Shown here piece after piece: positions 16,983 through 25,192 of a stretch of 64,000 bases of DNA (positions within the stretch are counted from its first letter, which is position 1; every line of letters starts with the position of its first letter). Location of the stretch: NCBI RefSeq assembly GCF_028898845.1, contig NZ_CP118574.1:6421001-6485000 (forward strand), given 5' to 3'. Source of the stretch: Streptomyces sp. WZ-12 (GTDB lineage: Bacteria; Actinomycetota; Actinomycetes; Streptomycetales; Streptomycetaceae). The position numbers and the translations under genes are program-made. The notes beneath the pieces are model-generated. The model was not told where the DNA came from and ran no database searches. It saw nothing but the letters and a program-made list of their open reading frames with translations.

Positions 16983-18506
16983 TCACTCCGAGCCGTGCCA
17001 GTCGTCGCCGTTGACGATCAGGCCCGCGACCAGCGCCCCGGACATCCCGGCGTGCGCCAGCCCGCCGCCGGGGTGGTACCAGCCGCCGACGCCGTAGAGC
17101 CCGGGTATCCGGGTGCGGTTGCCGGGCCGCAGGAAGCGTCCCTCCCGGCCGGCCAGGGCCGGTCCCGGCACCAGGGAGCCCTCGGCCGGCGGCAGGACCT
17201 GCCGCCACAACATCCGCTCCCGCAACCCCGGCACCGCCGCCTCGGCGCGCTCGATCATCCGCTCCGCGGCCCGCTCCAGCGCCTCGGGGTCCAGCCAGTC
17301 GACGGGGCCGTGCGGGGCGACGGTGGCCGTCAGGGTGACCGCCTCGTGCGCGTCGTCGGGGCGGGTGGTGGGGTCGTCGGGGCGCAGCACCGTGACCGTC
17401 GGGCGGGCGCACGGGGTGCGCAGGCCGTGCCCGTCGCCGAAGACGCCGGCCAACTCCGCTGCGCGGTCCGGGGCGTGCACCACCGTGCGGTGCACCGCGT
17501 CCGCGGGGCGGGTGCCGCGCAGGGCCAGACAGACCGTCAGCCGCGCGGTGGCGCGGTCGCCGGCCCCGAGAGCGGGCCGGACGTCGTGCTCGCCCCAGGG
17601 CTCGTGGCCCGCGCAGAGCCCCGGCAACCGGACCGGATCGACGCCGGCGACCACGAACTCCGCGTCCGCCACCCGCCCGTCGGTCAGCTCCACGCCCGCG
17701 GCCCGGCCGTCCTTCTGAAGGATTCCGGTCACCTCGGCCCCGAAGGTGAACTCCACCTTGCGGGCCAGGCAGCGCTCGTACAGCGCCTCGGCCAGCGCCC
17801 GCATCCCGCCGCGCGCGTACCAACTGCCGAAGGTCTGCTCCATGTACGGCAGCACGGCCGCGCTCGCCGGGACGGTGCGCGGGTCGAAGCCGTACGCCAG
17901 GGCGTGGCTCTCCAACAGGGCGATCAGGCGCGGATCGGCCAGCTCGCGGCGGGCGACCTCGGCGAGGGTGGCCGTGGTCGGACCCTTGCCGCCGCGCGGG
18001 CCGAACAGGCCGCGCCGGCGCACCGCCGGATACGGATCGCGCCCCAGCACCCGCCAGTCCGCCCACAGCGGCTCCTCCAGGAGCGGCCGGCGGGTGGCGT
18101 CCCACGCCTCGCGGGCGCGGACCAGCAGGGTGCTCCAACGCTCGCCGCCGCCCGCGCCCAGCGCCTCGTCCAGGGCGGAAAGGACGCCGGCGCGCGAGGC
18201 GTTGGGCAGATTCACGGCGGTGCCGTCGGCGAAGACGTGCCGGGCGGCCGGGTCGACCTGGGTGAGCTCGACGCGGCTCTCCAGGGGCTCGCGGCCGGTC
18301 TTGACGAACAGATCGCGGTAGACCGCCGGGAGGTGCAGCAGACCGGGCCCGGTGTCGAAACCGAAGCCGTCCCGCTCCAGGCGACCGACCGCACCGCCGT
18401 ACGTCGCGCCGCGCTCGAACACCGCCACCCGGTGGCCCGCGACGGCCAGTCGGGCGGCGGCCGCCATCGCGCCCATCCCGGCGCCGATCACCACAATCCT
18501 TGCCAT
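16983..18506 (-). CDS. Phytoene desaturase-like FAD oxidoreductase
   Basis: 507-residue flavoprotein of the CrtI/amine-oxidase superfamily. FAD loop IVVIGAGMGAMAAAARLA at residues 4-21 followed by the FERG strand end, the substrate-side DTGPGLLHLPAVY, and the C-terminal FAD signature LYGVGGWYHPGGGLAHAGMSG. No carotenoid genes are adjacent, so the substrate is unknown; retinol-saturase-like roles are possible. ATG 18506 was chosen because homology starts there; it lies seven bases after a -10 box (leaderless). That promoter fits the DNA-damage RecA-NDp motif exactly, which is unexpected for a desaturase-like enzyme. Confidence 0.88.
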   Translation of the reverse strand: MARIVVIGAGMGAMAAAARLAVAGHRVAVFERGATYGGAVGRLERDGFGFDTGPGLLHLPAVYRDLFVKTGREPLESRVELTQVDPAARHVFADGTAVNLPNASRAGVLSALDEALGAGGGERWSTLLVRAREAWDATRRPLLEEPLWADWRVLGRDPYPAVRRRGLFGPRGGKGPTTATLAEVARRELADPRLIALLESHALAYGFDPRTVPASAAVLPYMEQTFGSWYARGGMRALAEALYERCLARKVEFTFGAEVTGILQKDGRAAGVELTDGRVADAEFVVAGVDPVRLPGLCAGHEPWGEHDVRPALGAGDRATARLTVCLALRGTRPADAVHRTVVHAPDRAAELAGVFGDGHGLRTPCARPTVTVLRPDDPTTRPDDAHEAVTLTATVAPHGPVDWLDPEALERAAERMIERAEAAVPGLRERMLWRQVLPPAEGSLVPGPALAGREGRFLRPGNRTRIPGLYGVGGWYHPGGGLAHAGMSGALVAGLIVNGDDWHGSE

Positions 18507-18513
18507 GCCTGCG

Positions 18514-18536
18514 ACTTTATCCGGCGGCACTGACAA
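18514..18536 (-). promoter_or_regulatory. RecA-NDp (PafBC-type) promoter of the phytoene desaturase-like gene
   Basis: On the minus strand TTGTCAGTG, eight bases, TAAAGT: a full match to TTGTCRGTG-N8-TANNNT, the LexA-independent DNA-damage promoter motif described in mycobacteria and recognised with PafBC. The hexamer is seven bases from the ATG. Motif match is seen; regulation is inferred. Confidence 0.65.
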
Positions 18537-18576
18537 CGCCGCTCGCGGCCGGACGCCGCCCGGGCCGGCGGTGCGC

Positions 18577-19197
18577 TCAGCCGGCCGGCGGCGCCGCGCC
18601 GTCGGCCGCGGCCGGCCTCCGCTGCGCGCGCCGTTCCCGACGCCGCCGCAGATACCGGCGGATCCGCGACCACAGGAAGATCACCACCGCGATCCCGGCG
18701 ACCAGCAGCACCGCCGCGATGCCCGCCGCGATCCACGGGTGGAACAGCGCGAACGCGACGATCCCCGCGACGCCCAGGTCCTCCGCCAGGCTCAACACGA
18801 TGTTGCTGGCCGGCTCCGGGGAGGTGTTGACCGCGATCCGGGTGCCCGCCTTGACCAGATGGCTCACCAGCGCCGTGGAGCCGCCCACGGCGCCCGCCGC
18901 GAGCTGCGGCAGTGACCCGTCGTGCCCGGCCAGCAGCGCCGCCACCACGCCGCCGGCGAGCGGCCGGATCACCGTGTGCACGGTGTCCCAGACCGAGTCC
19001 ACGTACGGGATCTTGTCGGCGACCGCCTCGACCAGGAAGAGCACCCCCGCGGCGATCAGCACGTCGGGGCGCTCCAGCGCGGCGGGCACCTCGTCGGAGA
19101 CGCCGGTCGCGCCGAGCAGACCGAGGAGCAGGACGACGGCGTAGGCGTTGATCCCGCTCGCCCAGCCGCTGGTGAAGACCAAGGGAAGTACGGACAC
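18577..19197 (-). CDS. DUF4126 family membrane protein
   Basis: 206 residues with about five hydrophobic segments (VLPLVFTSGWASGINAYAVVLLLGLLG broken by polar residues, the LIAAGVLFLVEAVADKIP helix, two Gly-rich helices, and a last helix near 155-178) and a C-terminal basic tail (RRYLRRRRERRAQRR). The GWASGIN and EAVADKIPYVD segments mark DUF4126; function unknown. GTG 19197 lies seven bases after TACGAT on the minus strand, so a leaderless mRNA is likely. Tail suggests nucleic acid or membrane-surface contact on the cytoplasmic side. Confidence 0.85.
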   Translation of the reverse strand: MSVLPLVFTSGWASGINAYAVVLLLGLLGATGVSDEVPAALERPDVLIAAGVLFLVEAVADKIPYVDSVWDTVHTVIRPLAGGVVAALLAGHDGSLPQLAAGAVGGSTALVSHLVKAGTRIAVNTSPEPASNIVLSLAEDLGVAGIVAFALFHPWIAAGIAAVLLVAGIAVVIFLWSRIRRYLRRRRERRAQRRPAAADGAAPPAG

Positions 19198-19557
19198 GCC
19201 GCCGATCGTAGGCGGTCCGCCGGCCCGTTGGCGGCGGCTTGAGGAGGGATGCTCAGCGGTGAGTATCCGTACTCAGACGCCGAGATGAGTAGGTACGCGG
19301 ATGGGTCGGCACCGGCCCGGACGGAAGAGTGGGGACCACGGAAGGGCAGCGGCGCCGCACCGCCGACACGGGGCGGCGGAGCGGCGCGGCTCCCGGCCGG
19401 AACGGGGGAACGTCGGGGGGCTCCACGGGGGAGACGGGGGAGCTCGGGGGAACGACGGGGCACGGCGCTGCCCTGGTCGGATCGGACGGGGGAACGATCC
19501 GTGCCAGGGCAGCGCACATGTGCGTACCCGGGGCGAACGGGCGGACCGGCCCGCCCT
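19198..19557. other. Intergenic region without a supported gene
   Basis: 360 bases between the DUF4126 start and the TetR stop. It holds the perfect palindrome TGAGTA-TCCG-TACTCA (19260-19275), 63 bases upstream of the DUF4126 start on the minus strand, followed by an ATGAGTAGGTAC half copy. The rest is G-rich (GGGGGA repeats) with no convincing reading frame: frames open here run antisense into tetR with shadow composition. Confidence 0.6.
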
Positions 19558-20172
19558 CTAGACGGGGCGGCCGGTGACCCGCCCCTGGAGGAGCCGCGAC
19601 AGCGCCGCGTGCACGTCGTCGATCGACCGGTCCGGCTGGTACGACTGCCAGTCCAGGGCGGCCACCAGCACCATGCCGAACAGCGCCGAGGCGGTCAGCG
19701 GGATGTCGATCTCGTCGCTCAACTCCCCGGCGGCCACCGCCTCCCGCAGCACGTCCTCCACCACCGTGATGGCCCGCTGCCGCACCACCATGAGCGTGGA
19801 CTGCCAGGCCCGGTTGGTGCGCCACAGTTCGGCGACGTAGAGCTGGGTGAGGGCCGGGTAGTGGGCGATGAAGTCCAGGCCGGCCCGGATCATCGCGTCG
19901 AGCGCGTCGACCCGGGTGCCGCCCCGGTCGGTGACCTCGTCGGCGGCCGCCTGGAGGGAGGACGCCAACAACTCGATGCCGTGCCGCAGCAGCTCCTCGA
20001 AGAGGACGTTCTTGCTCGCGAAGTTGTAGTACACGGTGCCCTTCGCGACCCCCGCCCGTTCGGCGATCTCGTCCACCGTGGTGGAGGAGAAGCCCTGTTC
20101 GGCGATGAGCGTGACGGCGGCCTCGAAGAGCTTGCGCCGGGTCGCGTCGCGGCGTGTGTGGGAGCTGTCCAT
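19558..20172 (-). CDS. TetR-family transcriptional regulator
   Basis: 204 residues. HTH at about 20-45 (LIAEQGFSSTTVDEIAERAGVAKGTVYYNFASKNVLFEE), then an all-helical ligand and dimerisation domain. ATG 20172 is the natural start; upstream sequence is the end of the permease gene and spacer. Last of three same-strand genes behind the ABC ATPase and YhgE-type permease, 35 bases after the permease stop. A 22-bp palindrome before the first gene of the operon is the probable operator, so it likely represses the whole operon including itself. Confidence 0.93.
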   Translation of the reverse strand: MDSSHTRRDATRRKLFEAAVTLIAEQGFSSTTVDEIAERAGVAKGTVYYNFASKNVLFEELLRHGIELLASSLQAAADEVTDRGGTRVDALDAMIRAGLDFIAHYPALTQLYVAELWRTNRAWQSTLMVVRQRAITVVEDVLREAVAAGELSDEIDIPLTASALFGMVLVAALDWQSYQPDRSIDDVHAALSRLLQGRVTGRPV

Positions 20173-20207
20173 GGGGGTGATTGTGCCGGTCGGCAGGGCT
20201 CGCCCGC

Positions 20208-22415
20208 TCACAGGCTCAGCTCCGGGTGGAGGTCCTTCATCCGCACCACCTGCCGGCCGCGCGCCGTCAGGGCGGTCAGGGCCAGCGCCCCGAGGGTGAA
20301 CGCCAACAGCACCGCGCCGCCCTGCCATACGGGCGCCAGGCCGCCGCCCGTGATGAGCCGGCGCAGCCCCTCGACGACGTAACTCATCGGCAGGTAGGGG
20401 TGGATGGCCCCGAAGAAGCCCGGGCTGGTCTGCACCGGGTAGGTGCCGCCGGCGGACGTGAGCTGGAGCATCAGCAGCGCCAGCACCAGGATCCGGCCGG
20501 CCGGTCCGAACTGTGCGTTCAGCCACTGCACCAGCGCCGAGAAGCAGGCCGTGACCAGCACCAGGAAGCCGACCGTGCCGGCCGCCCTGGCCATCTGGAG
20601 GCCGAGCGCGAAGTGCAGCACGGTCATCAGCGCCGCGGTCTGGAGCACCCCGATGCCGAACACCGGCAGCCAACCGGACAGTGCCACCCGCCAGGAGGAC
20701 GCGCCCATCGCCAGCGCCCTCCGATTGAGCGGCGCGATGAGCATGTAGGCCACCATCGCGCCGACCCACAGGGACAGCGGGATGAAGTACGGGGCGAACC
20801 CGGTGCCGTAGTTGGGCGCCTTGTGGGCGGAACCGGACGCCAGTTGCACCGGGTCGGACATGACCTGGGTGCGCGCGTCGCGGTCCTTCTTGCCGTAGTC
20901 CGGGATCCGCCGGACCCCGTCGTGCAGCCCGTCGGCCAGCCGGGCGGAGCCGTCGGAGAGTTGGAACAGCCCACCGTCCAGCGTTCGCGCGCCGTCCTTG
21001 AGCCGGCCGACGCCGGTGTCCAGGTCGGTCATCCCGGAGGCGGCGCGCCCGGTGCCGTCGTGCAGTTGCCGCGCCCCGTCGGTGAGCCGGTCCGCGCCGG
21101 TGGCCAACTGGGCGTTGCCCGCGGCCAGTTGGCGGGCGCCCGCGGACACCTTGTGGGCACCGTCGTTGAGTTCGTTGATCTTGTGGACGGCGGCGTCCAT
21201 GTCGGCACCGAGGGTCGGGCCGTGCGCGGCCAGCTCCAGGGCCAGCGAGTGCAGGGTGTCCAGGTCCCGGCCGAGCTGGTCGAGGTTCTTCTGGTCGTGG
21301 ACGTAGCCGCTGACCTCTTCGGCGGTGTCCGCCGCGGTACCGGCCTGCTCGGTGAGGCGCTTGAGCTCGGCGCAGTCGGTCGCCGGGGTGGTGCCGCTGC
21401 CGCAGCGCAACCGGTAGTAGGCGGCGAGGTGGTCGAAGATCCCCCGGGACAGCTTCGCTCCCGTGGAGGCCGCGGCGGGCAGCTTGTCCAGGTGGTCGCG
21501 CACCGCCTGGGCGCCGTCCGCGACCAGCCGGGCGGCCGCGCCGATCTCCTTGCCGTGCGCCCGGACGAACGGCCCCACCTTGTCGACGACGCCGTTGACG
21601 GTGTCCGCGAGTTGCTGGGTGCCCCGGGCCACCTGCCCGGAGCCGTCGGCCAGTTGACGGGACCCGTCGGCGGCGGTGCCGGCCCCCTTGGCGAGCGCGG
21701 CGCTGCCCCGGTTGAGCCGCCCGGCGCCGGCGTCGAGGTCGCCCAGGCCGCCGACCAGTTGGGCGCTCCCGTTCTTGGCGGTGTTCAGGCCGTCGGCCAG
21801 TTTGCCGGTGCCGTCCTTCGCCCGCCCGATGCCGTCCTGGAGCCGGTCCGCACCGTCGGCGGCCTGGGCGGTCTTGCCGTGCAGGGTCGAGAACGACACG
21901 AAGATCCTGTCGAGGAAGGTCCGCGACGACTTGGCCGAGGCCGCCGCGCGCACCTCGGAGAACACCGTCCGGGAGATCTGCCCGACGATGTAGTTGTTGG
22001 CGTCGTTGGTGCGCACCTTCAGGGCGCCGGTCTCCGGGTGGTCCCCGGCGCTGGAGGCGATCCGCCGGCTGAAGTCCCGGGGGATGGAGAGCGAGAGGTA
22101 GTACCTGCCGTCCTCCAGGCCACGACCGGCCTCCGCGGGGTCCACCTGGTGCCAGTCGAAGGTGTGGCTGTCCCGTAGGCCGGCGACGATGCCGTCGCCC
22201 GCGGAGACCCGCTGCCCGCCGACGTCCGCGCCGGCGTCCTCGTTGACCAGCGCGACCGGGATCCGGTCCAGCCGGCCGTAGGGGTCCCAGAAGGACCACA
22301 GGTACAGCGCGCCGTACAGGAGCGGCAGCAGCAGGAGGGCGGCCAGCGCGGCGCGCGGCAGCTTCCCCCTCCCGAACCGCTTCAGCTCAAGCGCGGCCAG
22401 CTTCGGCGAGCGCAT
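20208..22415 (-). CDS. YhgE/Pip-type ABC-2 membrane protein
   Basis: 735 residues with the YhgE/Pip layout: one N-terminal membrane helix (about 22-42), a large extracellular region of 450 residues full of heptad-like ADG-x-x-LADG repeats predicted to coil, and five membrane helices in the last 220 residues (from FIPLSLWVGAMVAYMLIAPL). Such proteins act in export of, or phage reception by, cell-surface components; substrate unknown. Its ATG overlaps the upstream ATPase gene by 29 bases, so the two are translationally coupled and probably form one transporter. Confidence 0.9.
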   Translation of the reverse strand: MRSPKLAALELKRFGRGKLPRAALAALLLLPLLYGALYLWSFWDPYGRLDRIPVALVNEDAGADVGGQRVSAGDGIVAGLRDSHTFDWHQVDPAEAGRGLEDGRYYLSLSIPRDFSRRIASSAGDHPETGALKVRTNDANNYIVGQISRTVFSEVRAAASAKSSRTFLDRIFVSFSTLHGKTAQAADGADRLQDGIGRAKDGTGKLADGLNTAKNGSAQLVGGLGDLDAGAGRLNRGSAALAKGAGTAADGSRQLADGSGQVARGTQQLADTVNGVVDKVGPFVRAHGKEIGAAARLVADGAQAVRDHLDKLPAAASTGAKLSRGIFDHLAAYYRLRCGSGTTPATDCAELKRLTEQAGTAADTAEEVSGYVHDQKNLDQLGRDLDTLHSLALELAAHGPTLGADMDAAVHKINELNDGAHKVSAGARQLAAGNAQLATGADRLTDGARQLHDGTGRAASGMTDLDTGVGRLKDGARTLDGGLFQLSDGSARLADGLHDGVRRIPDYGKKDRDARTQVMSDPVQLASGSAHKAPNYGTGFAPYFIPLSLWVGAMVAYMLIAPLNRRALAMGASSWRVALSGWLPVFGIGVLQTAALMTVLHFALGLQMARAAGTVGFLVLVTACFSALVQWLNAQFGPAGRILVLALLMLQLTSAGGTYPVQTSPGFFGAIHPYLPMSYVVEGLRRLITGGGLAPVWQGGAVLLAFTLGALALTALTARGRQVVRMKDLHPELSL

Positions 22416-23178
22416 CGGCCGCCCCTTCCTCGTCGTGCCCGCCGTCCCCGGGGGCGTCGGCGTCCGGCGCCGCGCGGTCGGTACGCACCAGCACCACGCC
22501 CGCGGCGTCCGCCGGCGGCTCGCTGCACACCGCGAGCACCGTGGTGCCGGCCCGGGCCAGCCCCCGCAACAGCGCCCAGGCCGCGGCGCGTTCGTCGTCC
22601 GACAGCTTCAGGTCGGTGTCGTCCACGGCCAGCAACCGGGGGCCGCCGATCAGCGCCAGCGCCACGGAGAGCCGCAGCGCCTCCAGCCGCTCCAGGTCGC
22701 GCACGGCGGTGCCGACCCCCTTGGACAGCGCCGCGGGGTCCAGCCCGGCGGCGGTCAGCGCGCCGTCCACCAGAGCGCGGGCCCGCGCCCGGCGCTCCCG
22801 TCGGGGCTTTGGCAGCGTGCGCAGCGAGGCGCCGAACCGCCCGTGCGGCAGGGCGCGTTCGCGCAGGTGCTCGCCCACGGTCAGGGCGGGATCGAGCTCG
22901 GCGACGCCGGGCACGTGAGCGAGCGCGGTGAACGACCGGACCGCGGCCATGCGCTTGGGCAGCGGCGCCCCGCCCACCTCCGCGGTGCCCGCCGCGGACT
23001 TCATCCGGCCGGTGAGCGCCAGCAGCAGACAGGTACGACCGGTGCCCGAAGGGCCCTGCACGGCGATCAGCGCGCCCGGTTCCGCGGTGATGTCGAGGTC
23101 CCTGAACGCCCATCCGCGGGGGCCCTTGACCCCGAGACCCGCGGCCGTGACCGCCGCCCCGTGCGGGGTGCTGTCCAC
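22387..23178 (-). CDS. ABC transporter ATP-binding protein with degenerate motifs
   Basis: 263 residues, ABC ATPase fold. Walker A reads GPSGTGRTC, with Arg where Lys is normal; the signature LSGGQ is not recognisable (VRDLERLEALRLSVA in its place) and Walker B is LLAVDDTD, with Asp instead of the catalytic Glu. It may bind nucleotide poorly or serve a structural role. The C-terminal 30 residues are acidic and Ala-rich and overlap the permease start. GTG 23178 follows AGGGGAGGG. First gene of the operon. Confidence 0.82.
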   Translation of the reverse strand: MDSTPHGAAVTAAGLGVKGPRGWAFRDLDITAEPGALIAVQGPSGTGRTCLLLALTGRMKSAAGTAEVGGAPLPKRMAAVRSFTALAHVPGVAELDPALTVGEHLRERALPHGRFGASLRTLPKPRRERRARARALVDGALTAAGLDPAALSKGVGTAVRDLERLEALRLSVALALIGGPRLLAVDDTDLKLSDDERAAAWALLRGLARAGTTVLAVCSEPPADAAGVVLVRTDRAAPDADAPGDGGHDEEGAADALAEAGRA

Positions 23179-23189
23179 GATCCCTCCCC

Positions 23190-23211
23190 TTGCACTGACT
23201 GGTCAGTGCAA
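23190..23211. promoter_or_regulatory. 22-bp palindromic operator of the TetR-regulated transporter operon
   Basis: TTGCACTGAC, centre TG, GTCAGTGCAA, perfect over ten-base arms and 12 bases upstream of the ATPase start codon, where binding would block transcription or its start. The core TGACTGGTCA is typical of TetR operators. Assignment to the TetR protein encoded at the end of the operon is inferred from linkage. Confidence 0.75.
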
Positions 23212-23324
23212 CTTAGAGACCCGGTCCCATCCTCCGCAAGGGATTCTCGAAAAATCCGCGAAATCCCGTGCCCGGCACGCCGATTGGCTGTCCGTTTTCC
23301 AGTGAAACCGCAGGTCAAGGCCGA

Positions 23325-23347
23325 TTGTCAGTGGTGTGCCGCACGAT
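23325..23347 (+). promoter_or_regulatory. RecA-NDp-like (PafBC-type) promoter before the HEPN gene
   Basis: TTGTCAGTG, eight bases, CACGAT; one deviation (C for T) from TTGTCRGTG-N8-TANNNT. The start codon is 64 bases downstream with an AGGAGG site, so unlike the other two this transcript has a leader. Confidence 0.55.
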
Positions 23348-23410
23348 GGGTGCATACGGTCCGCATCGTCATGCCGCTCCCAAGTGGCGTGCGACGACAG
23401 GAGGTTCGTC

Positions 23411-23944
23411 ATGGCAGCTCGTCCCGCCGCGGGCAGCTCCGCTGCGTACGGTCCCCCGAGCGATGTCCATCCCGTCCCGCGCCGGGCGGCCGCCCCGCCC
23501 GCCGCCCTCGACCTGCTCGCCAAGGCCCGGCACGGCCTCGACGAGGCCACCATTCTGGAATCCGCCAACGAGCGCTTTGCCACTGCTCATCTGGCCGCGC
23601 TGCGCGCCGCCGCTGCGGTCCTCGCCGTGCGCGCCCGCCCGGAGCCCGCCGCGCACCGCGGACGGCGCGGCCGCCGACCGGCCATCCGCAGCGCCTGGGA
23701 GGTGCTGCCCGAGGTCGCGCCCGAACTCGCCGAGTGGAGCGCCCTGTTCGCCTCCGGTGCCATCCGCCGGGCCCGGGCCGAGGCCGACATATCGGGCGCG
23801 GCCAGCCACCGCGACGCCGACGACCTGCTGCGGGACGCCGGGATGTTCCTCCGCCTGGTGGAGCGGATGCTGCGACTGCACCCCACGCTGCCCCTGCAAG
23901 GGGCCGGGGATCCGCCCCGCGAGGGCTGGGGCCGCGCCGGCTGA
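23411..23944 (+). CDS. SAV_6107-family HEPN domain protein
   Basis: 177 residues, helical. It matches the actinobacterial SAV_6107 HEPN family in the motif-like ALDLLAKARHGLDEA near residue 30 and WEVLPEVAPELAEWSALFASGA near 97. HEPN domains often cut RNA through an R-x4-6-H motif; here Arg152-MLRL-His157 fits that spacing, but the pair has not been shown to be catalytic in this family. ATG 23411 follows AGGAGG. No nucleotidyltransferase (MNT) partner is adjacent; the next gene is a methyltransferase. A DNA-damage-type promoter lies upstream. Confidence 0.85.
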   Translation: MAARPAAGSSAAYGPPSDVHPVPRRAAAPPAALDLLAKARHGLDEATILESANERFATAHLAALRAAAAVLAVRARPEPAAHRGRRGRRPAIRSAWEVLPEVAPELAEWSALFASGAIRRARAEADISGAASHRDADDLLRDAGMFLRLVERMLRLHPTLPLQGAGDPPREGWGRAG

Positions 23945-23969
23945 CCGCGCGACCTGCGGCGTCGCGCGG
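23945..23969 (+). terminator. Terminator after the HEPN gene
   Basis: Stem CCGCGCGAC/GTCGCGCGG with a seven-base loop, directly after the stop codon. Confidence 0.6.
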
Positions 23970-24049
23970 GCCGGGCGCGGCACCCGTCGGATTACGGAAT
24001 AGGGTGGTGAACGACTGGATGTTCATGCCCCGCCGAGGAGCCACCCACC

Positions 24050-24805
24050 GTGTCTGACCCGCTGCGCCCCCGCGCATCCCTTCGTACCGCCGTGGTCTGG
24101 GACGTCCTCAAGGACGCCCTGGAGCGCCGGGTCAAGGCCGCCGGACGGGACGCCCTGGACGTCCTCGACACCGGCGGCGGCAGCGGCAACTTCGCCGTCC
24201 CGGTGGCCCGTCTCGGCCACCGCGTCACCGTCGTCGACCCCAGCCCCAACGCCCTCTTCGCCCTGGAGCGCCGGGCCGCCGAGGCCGGGGTCGCCGACCG
24301 GATCCGCGGCGTCCAGGGCGACGCCCACGGCCTGTTCCAGGTCGTCGAGCGCGGTGGCTACGACGCGGTGCTCTGCCACGGCGTGCTGGAGTACGTCGAC
24401 GACCCGGCCGAGGGCCTGCGCAACGCCGCCGGCGCGCTGCGCCCCGCCGGCACCCTCAGCCTGCTCGCCGCCGGCCTGGGCGGCGCGGTCCTCGCCCGCG
24501 CGCTGGCCGGCCACTTCACCGAGGCCCGCCGGGCCCTGGCCGACCCCGCGGGCCGCTGGGGCGAGGGCGACCCGGTGCCCCGCCGGTTCACCGCCGAGCA
24601 GCTCACCGACCTGGTCACCGCCACCGGCCTCCAGGTCGGCGCGGTGCACGGTGTGCGGGTCTTCGCCGACCTCGTCCCCGGCGTCCTGGTCGACACCGAG
24701 CCCGGCGCCATGGACGCCCTGCTGAAGCTGGAGGCCGCCGTGGCCGAGCAGCCCGCCTTCCACTCCGTCGCCACCCAGCTCCACGTCCTCGCCGAGCGCG
24801 ACTGA
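24050..24805 (+). CDS. SAM-dependent methyltransferase
   Basis: Class I methyltransferase of 251 residues: motif I VLDTGGGSGNFAVPVARLG near residue 38, acidic end of strand 2 in VTVVDPSPNAL near 60, motif with GDAHGL near 88, and CHGVLEYVDDPAEGLRNAAGALRPAGTLSLL near 105, the methyltransferase-11 layout. The substrate is unknown; the C-terminal half resembles CmoA/SmtA-type enzymes only in general form. GTG 24050 follows GAGGAG. A TAGGGT -10 at 24000-24005 suggests its own promoter. Confidence 0.9.
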   Translation: MSDPLRPRASLRTAVVWDVLKDALERRVKAAGRDALDVLDTGGGSGNFAVPVARLGHRVTVVDPSPNALFALERRAAEAGVADRIRGVQGDAHGLFQVVERGGYDAVLCHGVLEYVDDPAEGLRNAAGALRPAGTLSLLAAGLGGAVLARALAGHFTEARRALADPAGRWGEGDPVPRRFTAEQLTDLVTATGLQVGAVHGVRVFADLVPGVLVDTEPGAMDALLKLEAAVAEQPAFHSVATQLHVLAERD

Positions 24806-25192
24806 CGGTGCACCGCGGTGCACCGGCGCACCGCTGACGCACCCCGGCCGCGTACGGGTCCGCGCCGCCGCGTACGGGTCCGCGCGGCCCATACGGCGCG
24901 GGCGGTGCGGCACCCGGGAGCGCCCCGGACCGGCGCCCGGCCGTGCCCACGGGCATCGCATGCGGTCGACCACAGGCCACCCGAACAGCCGCTTCGCCCC
25001 GTATGATCGGTGTACGACGTTCCGGCATGACGGATTGGCGGGTGGGGAATGCAGCCAGCATCACCATCGGCCGCCGCGGCGGTACGGACGGTGAATTGGC
25101 GTAGAGGGGCGGGTTTCACGGGGGCGATTCCCTGCCTATCCTGAAAGGGTCGCACCCGGTCGCCCCCCGCGACCGACGAGTAGGAGGACTCC
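24806..25192. repeat. Intergenic region with tandem palindromes and direct repeats
   Basis: 387 bases with no supported gene. Immediately after the methyltransferase stop, CGGTGCACCG occurs twice in tandem (24806-24825), the whole 20-mer being self-complementary. Then the 18-base CCGCGTACGGGTCCGCGC occurs at 24848-24865 and again at 24868-24885. A TATGAT (25002-25007) and a TATCCT (25137-25142) could be -10 boxes for the DUF3040 gene; neither has a good -35. Confidence 0.6.

Noticed and set aside
20181..22178. Long plus-strand frame opposite the YhgE-type permease
   Set aside because: Mirror of the permease repeats; no ribosome site or homology.
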